Assembly: GCA_045588655.1 (NCBI GenBank)
Contig: JAZNEP010000023.1
Location: 1 to 64,000 of the forward strand
Reading direction: 5' to 3'
Length of the DNA stretch: 64,000 nt
Origin: SVFI01 sp045588655
GTDB lineage: Bacteria; Bacillota; Clostridia; Lachnospirales; Lachnospiraceae
The translations under genes were made by a program, and so were the position numbers. The notes beneath the pieces were generated by a model. The model was given only the letters and a program-made list of their open reading frames with translations. It was not told the origin of the DNA and searched no databases. Positions 7,878-15,912 of the stretch are shown here, piece after piece. Each line of letters begins with the position of its first letter. Within the stretch, counting starts at the first letter, position 1.

Positions 7878-8140
7878 TATGGGAATTCAATGAAATGAGG
7901 GGCTTCGAAGTCAAAGAGCCAACAAAAACCAAGAAGAACCAATAAGAAATAAAAAATAAAATCCAATAGATTGTATTGTAGAAAAATGTTAAAGTATGTC
8001 TAACAAACAAATTCCATGGAATTCTTGAAACTTATTGTAAGAATAGGATATGCAGGAAGCATGTGGAATCGGATTATGAAGGGAAATTAGGGATATTGAT
8101 GACAAGAGAGCCAGTTCTTCGGAATTGGTTCTTTTGTTGT
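7878..8140 (+). ncRNA. Possible non-coding RNA or 3' part of the peptide transcript
   Basis: Between the 18-residue peptide gene and the next real gene lie about 480 bp with no convincing reading frame, yet the stretch ends in a strong terminator at 8108-8140. A perfect -10 at 7866-7871 would start an RNA near 7878 of about 260 nt. Alternatively, a transcript from the peptide promoter would be about 470 nt, with a short ORF at its 5' end, a layout reminiscent of staphylococcal RNAIII. Expression is inferred only from these signals. Confidence 0.4.
8108..8140 (+). terminator. Terminator downstream of the peptide/RNA locus
   Basis: A 10-bp stem (GAGCCAGTTC at 8108-8117 with GAATTGGTTC at 8122-8131) is capped by a stable TTCG tetraloop and followed by a T-rich run. 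The nearest coding frame upstream on this strand is the 18-residue peptide gene, so the terminator marks a transcript otherwise invisible. Confidence 0.85.
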
Positions 8141-8250
8141 TTGTGGGAAATGAATGAATAGTAAAAGTACTTGAAAATATAGGAGAGGCTAACTATACTG
8201 AAAACATATAATTTTATTCGAATTTTTATGTAGAAGCTGGAGGATATAAA

Positions 8251-8784
8251 ATGGCGCGTTTATTGATTGTGGTAGATATGCAAAATGATTTTATTGATGG
8301 TGCACTGGGAACGAAGGAAGCTGTAGAGATTGTTCCCAACGTAGTAAAGATAATTGAGGAGTTTAAGCGGGCCAAAGATAAAATCATATTTACGAAAGAT
8401 ACGCATTTTGAAAATTATATGGATACGCAGGAGGGAAAAAATCTACCGGTTCCTCACTGTATAAAAGGGACAAAAGGACATGAAATTTGTGATGAGATTA
8501 AGTCTTGTATTGCTATAGAAGATTGCAGGGTGTATGAAAAACTGACATTTGGATCCTCCAAGCTGGCAGCAGATTTGGCTGCAGGGGAATACAATGAAGT
8601 GGATAGTATTACTCTGGTAGGGCTGTGTACAGACATTTGTGTGATATCCAATGCCATGCTTTGTAAGACATTCTTGACAGAGACACCGGTTTATATTGTT
8701 GCAGAAGGTTGTGCAGGGGTAACAGTGGAAAGTCATGAGAATGCACTGAAAGCGATGGAAATGTGTCAGATTAAAATTGTGTAA
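8251..8784 (+). CDS. Nicotinamidase/isochorismatase-family cysteine hydrolase
   Basis: The likely reaction is hydrolysis of nicotinamide to nicotinate for NAD salvage, though other amides are possible within the family. The 177-residue protein carries the catalytic triad Asp9 (VVDMQNDF), Lys97 (YEKLTFGS) and Cys130 (GLCTDICV). Probable metal ligands are Asp50, His52 and His69, the pattern of PncA-type enzymes rather than isochorismatases. GGAGG precedes the ATG. The gene starts its own transcript after the terminator at 8108-8140, and a TetR gene follows 60 nt later. The specific substrate is inferred from the metal-ligand pattern. Confidence 0.82.
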   Translation: MARLLIVVDMQNDFIDGALGTKEAVEIVPNVVKIIEEFKRAKDKIIFTKDTHFENYMDTQEGKNLPVPHCIKGTKGHEICDEIKSCIAIEDCRVYEKLTFGSSKLAADLAAGEYNEVDSITLVGLCTDICVISNAMLCKTFLTETPVYIVAEGCAGVTVESHENALKAMEMCQIKIV

Positions 8785-8844
8785 TTCTTACTTTTATGAT
8801 AATATGGAATGACTGAGTAGGTCAATGTTGAAGAGGGAAATATC

Positions 8845-9447
8845 ATGAATGACAAGTTTTTTAATCTGAAAAGAGAGAAACAGGATCGATTTATCAATGC
8901 TTCAATAAAGATTTTTTCTGAGCACGGCTATCAAAAGGCAAGTACAGATGATATTGTAAAAGAAGCAAGAATATCCAAAGGTCTGTTGTTTCACTATTTT
9001 GGGAGTAAGCAGGGGCTTTATGAGTTTGTATATAATTACAGTACCAAGCTCATGATGATGGAGTATTCTAGTAATGTTTCACTTTTTCAAATGGATTTCT
9101 TTGAACTTCAGAAGCAACTAGAAGTGGCCAAAAAAAATATTATGATTTCGTATCCGTACATGAATGTGTTTATTAATCAGGCGTTCAGAGAAGAGAGTCA
9201 GGAAGTGATTGCAGTCATCGCAGACAGTATGGATCGCTATTCTGCTACTTTGGCAGAAATTTATGCAAAAGCAGATATTTCTCAATTTAGGGAAGGGATT
9301 GATCCTTCGGCTGTGCTTAAGATGTGTCTTTTTGTAGCAGACGGAGTATTAAATGAACAGTTTAAAGACGGAGAAATCAATCCGCAAGCATATCTTGATG
9401 AAGTGACAGCGTATCTGGATTTGTTAAAAAATAATCTGTATCAATAA
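8845..9447 (+). CDS. TetR-family transcriptional regulator
   Basis: The N-terminal 60 residues form the TetR helix-turn-helix domain (FINASIKIFSEHGYQKASTDDIVKEARISKGLLFHYF), with the conserved GxxxFHYF-type end of the recognition helix. The remaining 140 residues are a divergent helical ligand-binding domain. AGAGGGA precedes the start. A small membrane protein gene follows 20 nt downstream and may be its target or partner. The ligand is unknown. Confidence 0.88.
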   Translation: MNDKFFNLKREKQDRFINASIKIFSEHGYQKASTDDIVKEARISKGLLFHYFGSKQGLYEFVYNYSTKLMMMEYSSNVSLFQMDFFELQKQLEVAKKNIMISYPYMNVFINQAFREESQEVIAVIADSMDRYSATLAEIYAKADISQFREGIDPSAVLKMCLFVADGVLNEQFKDGEINPQAYLDEVTAYLDLLKNNLYQ

Positions 9448-9467
9448 AAGGAGCACTTGTAAGACAA

Positions 9468-9788
9468 ATGAGAATGATAAAAATATATAAGTGGGATTGT
9501 ATTATTAGATGGGGAGTAGCCGGATTGATTATTTTTTTTGGTGTGCTATCAAATGATTTTCTTGATTTGTTGCCATATGCTTATCCGGTTATATCGGGGT
9601 TCTTTACTATGCTGTTTTATTTGATTCCGGTTCATCCGATTTTTTGGCTGTTATCATTAATTTTTTCAATAAAGAATAAACAGAAAGCGCAGATTATCTT
9701 TTCGATAATTGCGCCAATTGTTTCCATTCTCTTCTTTTTGATGCTTGTTATCTTTCATGCAGTTTACGCCGGTAATCACGGTGCATGA
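9468..9788 (+). CDS. Small membrane protein of unknown function
   Basis: A 106-residue protein with three strongly hydrophobic segments (about 11-30, 38-66 and 76-98) and few charged residues; no family is recognised. An AAGGAG lies about 14 nt upstream of ATG 9468, a rather long spacing, so the start is uncertain. The gene is 20 nt downstream of the TetR gene, on the same strand, and ends at the terminator shared with the convergent DUF6062 gene. Confidence 0.6.
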   Translation: MRMIKIYKWDCIIRWGVAGLIIFFGVLSNDFLDLLPYAYPVISGFFTMLFYLIPVHPIFWLLSLIFSIKNKQKAQIIFSIIAPIVSILFFLMLVIFHAVYAGNHGA

Positions 9789-9814
9789 TAAAAAACAAAA
9801 TAGCAAAAAAAATC

Positions 9815-9844
9815 GGGGAATCTCTCACAAAAAAGAGATTCCCC
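9815..9844. terminator. Terminator between convergent genes
   Basis: A perfect 11-bp stem, GGGGAATCTCT (9815-9825) with AGAGATTCCCC (9834-9844). An eight-A tract to the left gives a good T-run for the leftward DUF6062 gene; the right side (ATTTCATTT) is a weaker run for rightward transcripts. Confidence 0.9.
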
Positions 9845-9851
9845 ATTTCAT

Positions 9852-10613
9852 TTACTTGGATTGTTGGTAGACCGGGTCGGCCGGATATCCGCCATGCAAT
9901 TTTTGCATTCCACGCTGAACAGCATCGCGGGAATTTTTCCAATCCGCATCTTTGTTGCGGTAGTCGTATTTTTCGATGAGCCAAGCAACATCTTCACCGA
10001 CACGTTTTAAGTTTTCTTGCATCTGTGGCAGTACGAGAGCAAAAAATTCTTCTTTCTGTTTTTCAGAAAGATCATATTGGGCGCGCTGACAGATATCTCC
10101 AAAATGATGGAGACAGAATCCTTTGCTCTTTTCAATCATATGTTTCATTTCATCATCTTTTTTATACATGAAAAAGAACGTATCCAAATAGCGTTCGTAT
10201 GTTTTTTTATAATTACTGCATATGTAACAAGAAGCATCTTTTTCTTTCACCCAACTAGTGATAGAGTTATCCGGCGCTTCTGATTTTTTTAGTCGGTTCA
10301 TAAGGGAAGCTTTGGCCGGAGCAAACATTTTTACCTGAGACTCAAATTCTTTTTGCATTTGGATATAGTGAGTTTTCAATATCCACGCATTTCCGAGCGC
10401 ATTTCCGTAATCAAACATTTTTTTGAAGTGAAGACGGCAAAAGCCCGCTTTGTCGGTCATGTCGCGCATATCACTTTCCATGTAGGAAGCGCTTGAACCT
10501 AAAACGAGATCCAAAAGATCCTGCTCGACATCGCGCTCCACAAAACAGAAAGGACATTCGTCATTTGCATTGAATGCGTCGGTAAGTGGTATTGTATATA
10601 AAGTTTCTTTCAT
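9852..10613 (-). CDS. DUF6062-family protein with conserved cysteine motifs
   Basis: A 253-residue soluble protein resembling the DUF6062 family common in Lachnospiraceae; no function is established. Visible motifs are CPFC near residue 20, an RLHF after a cysteine near 60, CYIC near 125 and FCLHHF near 168. Paired CxxC and C-x-x-H elements suggest metal binding or a redox role. GAGAGGA lies 8 nt before the ATG. The gene is monocistronic and ends at the strong terminator at 9815-9844. Confidence 0.7.
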   Translation of the reverse strand: MKETLYTIPLTDAFNANDECPFCFVERDVEQDLLDLVLGSSASYMESDMRDMTDKAGFCRLHFKKMFDYGNALGNAWILKTHYIQMQKEFESQVKMFAPAKASLMNRLKKSEAPDNSITSWVKEKDASCYICSNYKKTYERYLDTFFFMYKKDDEMKHMIEKSKGFCLHHFGDICQRAQYDLSEKQKEEFFALVLPQMQENLKRVGEDVAWLIEKYDYRNKDADWKNSRDAVQRGMQKLHGGYPADPVYQQSK

Positions 10614-10802
10614 GGGATTCCTCTCTTTTCTTTTCTGATTTAGCTATAAAACTCTATTAACAGTTTAGCGGTAGAAATCAGAAATGGCAAGAATAAAGTG
10701 CCAAAATAAAGTAAGAAAATGAGTGCAATTGTGAGCAGGATATGATAGAATCAAATCCGGTAAAGAAAACCGTACATAGAGCGGTATGTGAGGAGAATGA
10801 AA

Positions 10803-11306
10803 ATGGAATATTGGGATATTTATGATAAAAACAAACAAAAGACAGGAAGAACGATGAAGCGCAATGACTGGTGTTTAAAAGACGATGAGTATCATTTGAC
10901 AGTGCTTGGTGTGGTGGTTAGACCGGATGGGAAATTTTTGATTACACAGCGTGTTATGACAAAGTCATGGGCTCCAGGATGGTGGGAAGTATCCGGTGGT
11001 GCGGCTATGGCAGGAGAAGAGTCGCGGGATGCGGTCATTCGAGAAGTAAAAGAGGAGACGGGACTGGATGTTTCGGCCTGTGAAGGCGGATACCAGTTTA
11101 CTTATCATAGAGAGAATCCGGGCGAAGGAGACAACTACTTTGTTGATATTTATCGATTTGAGCTTGATTTTGATGAGAGTGATTTGTGTCTGCAGGAAGC
11201 GGAAACTGCCGGTTATAAACTGGCCACTGCACAGGAGATAAAAGATCTCGCTGCGCAGGGGATTTTCTTACACTATGACAGTATCAAACAGGTATTTGAA
11301 TTGTAA
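10803..11306 (+). CDS. NUDIX hydrolase
   Basis: Hydrolyses a nucleoside diphosphate linked to another group; the substrate is unknown. The complete Nudix signature is present (GGAAMAGEESRDAVIREV followed by KEETGL). The N-terminus (WDIYDKNKQKTGRT) resembles isopentenyl-diphosphate-isomerase-like Nudix proteins such as YfcD, whose substrates are unclear. ATG 10803 is preferred to GTG 10788 or ATG 10797, because AGGAG at 10791-10795 is 7 nt from it; this gives 167 residues. It converges on hydE with a 35-bp gap and no clear terminator between them. Confidence 0.85.
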   Translation: MEYWDIYDKNKQKTGRTMKRNDWCLKDDEYHLTVLGVVVRPDGKFLITQRVMTKSWAPGWWEVSGGAAMAGEESRDAVIREVKEETGLDVSACEGGYQFTYHRENPGEGDNYFVDIYRFELDFDESDLCLQEAETAGYKLATAQEIKDLAAQGIFLHYDSIKQVFEL

Positions 11307-11341
11307 TACATAAAACAATGGATAGACAAAAAGCGAGAGAG

Positions 11342-12385
11342 TTATTTGATAACAGGATGACCAATGTCAGTTACCATACGGTAACCGACTTCGCTAATAC
11401 GCTGACTTAGACTATGACTGCACTGGGCGGATTCTTCCCCGGTGCAGATTTTATTTTCATAAAGTGCATAGAGTTTACGTACGCCAAGCGGTGAAAGATT
11501 TGGCATCACAACATTTGCTCCGGCTTTTAGCCCTCTTTCACGACCATCCGGTGCAATGGTGCCAAGTGCTGTGGTGGCAGGAAGAAGAACGCGTGGAAAC
11601 ATAAGTCGCAATATGGCCAGGAGACGAAGGGTAAGAGAGAGACTTCCGTTTTCATAGCAGGAAAACGGTGTCTGCTTGTGTGTCAGAAATGGGCCGATAC
11701 CAATCATATCCGGTTGTAATGCTTCAAGAAAACGAAGGTCCGCTACAAGGTCAGATAGTGTTTGATGAGGGCTTCCCACCATAAACCCGGCGCCTGTGTG
11801 GTAACCAATTTCCTTTAGATGAAATAGACATTCTTTACGATATGCCAGACTCATGGTATCCGGATGAAGTTGTGCGTAGAGTGTGTCGGAGGCGGCTTCG
11901 TGTCGAAGCAGATAGCGACGAGCACCGGCGTCAAAAAAGTCCTGATAGCTTTGTTTAGAACGTTCGCCTATAGAAAGTGTAATTGCACAGTCCGGAAAGC
12001 GAGTGTGGATGGAGGAGACGATATCACAAATAAGTGAATCAGTATAATAAGGATCTTCTCCGCCCTGAAGAACGAAAGTGCGCATACCAAGTGCATAGCC
12101 CTCTTCACAGCAGGATAAAATTTCTTCTTTGCTCAGTCGGTAACGGGTACAGGCAGTATTTCCTGCGCGAATGCCGCAATAGAAACAATTATTTTTGCAA
12201 TAATTTGTAAATTCAATCAGACCACGCACGAACACCTTGTTTCCATAAATTTGTCTTCGAACCCGGTCTGCATAGGTAAACAGAATGGAATCCAGTTTGT
12301 CTGTGGACAGGAGAGATAAAAACTCTTCGTCACTTAAAGTGTTGGTAAGATAAAGTTTTTCAATGGTTTTTTCTGTAAGATTCAT
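11342..12385 (-). CDS. hydE: [FeFe]-hydrogenase maturation radical SAM protein HydE
   Basis: HydE is one of three maturases (with HydF and HydG) that build the dithiomethylamine-bridged diiron centre of [FeFe] hydrogenase. At 347 residues it has the usual length. The radical-SAM cluster motif CxxxCxxC is at Cys63-Cys67-Cys70 (CKNNCFYC). VLQGGEDP, the LRHEAAS stretch and the GIGPFLTHKQTP motif are typical of HydE rather than biotin synthase. AAGGA lies 7 nt upstream of the ATG. Neither hydF, hydG nor a hydrogenase gene is in this window, so the gene is detached from its pathway partners. It implies a hydrogen-evolving fermentation. Confidence 0.92.
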   Translation of the reverse strand: MNLTEKTIEKLYLTNTLSDEEFLSLLSTDKLDSILFTYADRVRRQIYGNKVFVRGLIEFTNYCKNNCFYCGIRAGNTACTRYRLSKEEILSCCEEGYALGMRTFVLQGGEDPYYTDSLICDIVSSIHTRFPDCAITLSIGERSKQSYQDFFDAGARRYLLRHEAASDTLYAQLHPDTMSLAYRKECLFHLKEIGYHTGAGFMVGSPHQTLSDLVADLRFLEALQPDMIGIGPFLTHKQTPFSCYENGSLSLTLRLLAILRLMFPRVLLPATTALGTIAPDGRERGLKAGANVVMPNLSPLGVRKLYALYENKICTGEESAQCSHSLSQRISEVGYRMVTDIGHPVIK

Positions 12386-12438
12386 AGGTGATTCCTTGTT
12401 CTTTTTTTATGATGTAATCATATCTGTGGAAAATTGGA

Positions 12439-12468
12439 TTGTCAAGCAGTCCTATCAAGGGGTAAAAT
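12439..12468 (+). promoter_or_regulatory. Putative sigma-A promoter of addBA
   Basis: TTGTCA (12439-12444), an 18-bp spacer and TAAAAT (12463-12468), ending 54 nt before addB. It lies in the 137-bp gap shared with the divergent hydE gene. Confidence 0.5.
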
Positions 12469-12522
12469 GGATGGTAAGTATGAAAAGAAGATAACGTGAA
12501 TGGATTGTGAAAAGGTGAAAAA

Positions 12523-15500
12523 ATGGGATTACAGTTTGTTTTTGGGGGTTCCGGGGCAGGAAAAAGTACAAAAGTATATGAGAAAATCGTACAGCAATCT
12601 ATGCGGCATCCGCAGCAGAATTTTCTGATTATGGTGCCGGATCAGTTTACAATGAGCACACAGAAAGAGTTGTGTTTGATGCATCCGCATGGAGGAATTA
12701 TGAATATTGACGTGCTCAGTTTTTCACGTCTGATATACCGCATTGCACAGGAAGTGGGCCAGAAAGAGCGGGTGGTGCTCGATGATACCGGAAAAAACTT
12801 GATTTTGCGCAAAGTGGCTTTGCAGAAAGAAGAAGAGCTTGTTTTACTAAAGGAGAAGCTTAAGAAAACGGGTTATCTTCATGAAGTGAAGTCTATGATT
12901 TCTGAATTTTATCAGTATGATATACATAAAGAAGATTTGGACGAGATGATTGTGCAGGCGGAGGGAAAGGGATCTCTTTCCTGGAAGCTCAGGGATCTTA
13001 GGGTACTTTATGACGGATTTGCAGAATATATAAAAGAGAAGTTTATTACAACGGAAGAGGCACTGGAGGATTTGTGCCATATGATTCCGAAGTCAGAGGC
13101 ACTGAAAGGAAGTGTCATTGTGTTTGATGGATTTACCGGATTTACGCCAATTCAGTGCAGAGTGTTAGTGGAGCTTATGCAGGTGGCGGAGGAGGTCATT
13201 GTGACACTTTGTGCAGATAATGCTGAAGATATTGTGTCGGATAAGGGCGAACAGCATCTGTTTGCATTGTCAAGAAAGACATATGATACACTTGTCCGTT
13301 TCGCGCAAAAATACGGGATTGCTGTGCGTTCCAATATGTTTCTTTCAGACAAGCCGGTCAAGAGATATGAAAAAAACCAGGCTATGGCGTTTCTTGAGGC
13401 AAATTTGTTTCGGTATCATAACACAGTGTTTGAAAAAGAACAGGAAGCTGTGCATGTCGTGGAGGCGGAAACACCACTGGAAGAGTTACAAAGTGTCTGT
13501 TTCACAATCAAGGAGCTGATTCGGACACAAGATCTTTGTTATAGAGATATTGCAGTAGTGACTGGTGATATCGGAAGATATGCACATTTGTTTGAAACAG
13601 AGTTTGCAAGATATGATATTCCATTTTTTATGGATCAAAACAGAGGGGTCGCATATCATCCAATGACGGAGTATCTGAAGGGAGCACTTGGAATATGGAA
13701 GGAGCAGTTTTCCTATGAAAGTGTATTTCGTTTTTTGAGAAGCGGTATGACTTCGGTGTCTGCGGATGAAGCTGACCGTCTTGAAAATTATGTCCGTGCA
13801 CAGGGAATTCGAGGACGAAAAGCCTATGAGAGAATGTTTGTCAGAACAGATCAGGCAGAAGAGATGAACAAAATCAGGGAAAAGCTGATGTGCGAATTGG
13901 AGCCTCTGCGTCTTTCTTGTAAGAATGCAAGAGAATTTGTTATGGCGGTGTATCAGTTATGTGAAAAAAGTAATTTGCAGGGAAAGTGTAACGAATATGC
14001 CCGGATGTTTGAAAGCCGTGGAGAGCTCTCAAACGCGAAGGAGTATGAAAAAATATACCCGGCGTGTATGGATCTTTTGAATCAGATTTATGAACTGATT
14101 GGGGAAGATGAGATGGATGTGGAAGAGTTTACTGCCATTTTTGAGGCGGGAATCTCAGAAATTCAGATTGGAACCATTCCGCAAAGTGTGGATCAGGTGG
14201 TGGTCGGAGATATTGAAAGGACACGTCTTAAAAAAATCAAAGTGCTCTTCTTTATGGGAGTGAATGATGGTGTGATTCCGGGAAATGGTAGCAGTGGAGG
14301 ACTGTTGTCAGATATGGAACGACAATTTTTGATTGATCAGGGAAGAGAACTGGCACCGACACCGAGACAAAAGATTTTTGAACAGAGATTGTATCTGTAT
14401 CAAAATATGACCAAACCTACAGAACGGCTTTATTTGTCTTATTATAAGGTAGATGGCAGTGGAAAAAGCGCGCTCCCGTCTTATTTGATCCGAGTGATTC
14501 GAACAATGTATCCGGCGTTAGAAATCAGGCAGGAGCGTTATAAAAAAGCAGGAAATCTTGCAAGTATAGCAACCAAAGAAGATGCATTGGATGATTTTGC
14601 AACTCTTTTACGCATGTATTTGAATGAGGAAGTGCCACAAGAGAGTGAAGAAGGAAAAGAGGTAGAGGAAGCATTACGAATTTTGTGTCGTGCTTATGGT
14701 AAAGATGCGGTGGCCAATATGGTGAAGAAGGCGGCACTTACTACCTACGAAAATCAGCCATTGTCAGAAATTGCTGCGCAAATGCTTTATCAGGAAAGGA
14801 ATAAAGGTAGTGTCAGTCGTCTTGAGATGTTTGCTTCCTGCGCATATGCACATTTTCTTCGTTATGGACTTGAGCTTTCACAGAAAGAAGAATATGAATT
14901 TGATGCATTGGATTTTGGAAATGTATACCATTTTGTATTGGAATATTTTTCGCATGCGCTGAAGGAGGAAGGAATACGGTTGGCGGAGGCTAAAGAGGAA
15001 GAGATAAAGCGGCTACTGGACAAAGCAATGGAGGAGTGCGTGGTCTCATATGGAGAAAATATACTCTATAGCAGTGCCAGAAACGAATATCGTATTACGC
15101 AGATGAAACGAGTACTCATGCAGAGTATACGAGCGATGCAATACCAGTTATTGAAGGGTGATTTTGAGCCGGCTTATTTTGAAAAAAGTTTTCGCTTAAA
15201 TGGAAAGTTTCCGTTGATAGGAAAGATTGACAGAATTGATCTTTGTAGAGAAGATGGAAAAATACTTGTTAAAGTGATGGATTATAAATCGGGAACAAAG
15301 AAATTTAGTCTGGAGGAATTATATTATGGTCTTTCTCTGCAATTACCGGTCTATATGAGTGCTGCAATGCGTTTTTTAAAGGAAGAAAACCGGGAGAAAG
15401 AACTGATCCCTGCATCCATGCTTTATTACAAATTACAAAATCCATATGTGGATGATAGCGCTGCGGATACGGAAATCGAGTGGAAGAAAAAAATGCGACC

Positions 15501-15912
15501 ACAGGGACTGACGGCAGATGCGGATGAAGTCATAGCTCATTTGGACCGGGAATTGAACGGAGAGTCCGATGTGATATGCATTGGACGAAAAAAGGATGGA
15601 AGTCTAAAAAGTTCATCACAGACAACTTCGGGAGAGGATATAAAAGTATTGCTTGATTTTACAGATCGAAAAATTGAGCAGTTGATGGAAGAGATAGGGA
15701 GAGGCGAGATAGGTATTAAGCCCGTGCACGTAGAAAACGAGCAGTATGATAGCTGTAGCTTTTGTAAATATCACGAGATATGTCGCATGGATATGCGAAT
15801 TCCGGGGTATCAAAAAAAGGAATTACCGAAAATAACACAAGAAACGATAAAGGAGGAAATGGAGCATGCAGTTTACAGCGGATCAGCAGAAGGTTATATC
15901 GACGAGAAATAA
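12523..15912 (+). CDS. addB: Helicase-exonuclease AddAB, subunit AddB
   Basis: AddB pairs with AddA to process double-strand DNA ends and load RecA, the Gram-positive counterpart of RecBCD. The 1129-residue protein begins with a Walker A motif at about 8-15 (GGSGAGKS), carries an inactivated helicase core, and ends in a RecB-type nuclease domain (VMDYKSG near 920). Four cysteines of the AddB iron-sulfur cluster are visible: one in FASCAYAHF and three in SCSFCKYHEIC near the C-terminus. The last 47 nt overlap addA, implying translational coupling. AAAGGTG lies just upstream of the ATG. Confidence 0.95.
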   Translation: MGLQFVFGGSGAGKSTKVYEKIVQQSMRHPQQNFLIMVPDQFTMSTQKELCLMHPHGGIMNIDVLSFSRLIYRIAQEVGQKERVVLDDTGKNLILRKVALQKEEELVLLKEKLKKTGYLHEVKSMISEFYQYDIHKEDLDEMIVQAEGKGSLSWKLRDLRVLYDGFAEYIKEKFITTEEALEDLCHMIPKSEALKGSVIVFDGFTGFTPIQCRVLVELMQVAEEVIVTLCADNAEDIVSDKGEQHLFALSRKTYDTLVRFAQKYGIAVRSNMFLSDKPVKRYEKNQAMAFLEANLFRYHNTVFEKEQEAVHVVEAETPLEELQSVCFTIKELIRTQDLCYRDIAVVTGDIGRYAHLFETEFARYDIPFFMDQNRGVAYHPMTEYLKGALGIWKEQFSYESVFRFLRSGMTSVSADEADRLENYVRAQGIRGRKAYERMFVRTDQAEEMNKIREKLMCELEPLRLSCKNAREFVMAVYQLCEKSNLQGKCNEYARMFESRGELSNAKEYEKIYPACMDLLNQIYELIGEDEMDVEEFTAIFEAGISEIQIGTIPQSVDQVVVGDIERTRLKKIKVLFFMGVNDGVIPGNGSSGGLLSDMERQFLIDQGRELAPTPRQKIFEQRLYLYQNMTKPTERLYLSYYKVDGSGKSALPSYLIRVIRTMYPALEIRQERYKKAGNLASIATKEDALDDFATLLRMYLNEEVPQESEEGKEVEEALRILCRAYGKDAVANMVKKAALTTYENQPLSEIAAQMLYQERNKGSVSRLEMFASCAYAHFLRYGLELSQKEEYEFDALDFGNVYHFVLEYFSHALKEEGIRLAEAKEEEIKRLLDKAMEECVVSYGENILYSSARNEYRITQMKRVLMQSIRAMQYQLLKGDFEPAYFEKSFRLNGKFPLIGKIDRIDLCREDGKILVKVMDYKSGTKKFSLEELYYGLSLQLPVYMSAAMRFLKEENREKELIPASMLYYKLQNPYVDDSAADTEIEWKKKMRPQGLTADADEVIAHLDRELNGESDVICIGRKKDGSLKSSSQTTSGEDIKVLLDFTDRKIEQLMEEIGRGEIGIKPVHVENEQYDSCSFCKYHEICRMDMRIPGYQKKELPKITQETIKEEMEHAVYSGSAEGYIDEK

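Noticed and set aside
7895..7945. A 16-codon frame beginning MRGFEVKEP between the peptide gene and the terminator
   Set aside because: No Shine-Dalgarno sequence; highly polar Lys/Thr-rich product; probably part of an untranslated RNA.
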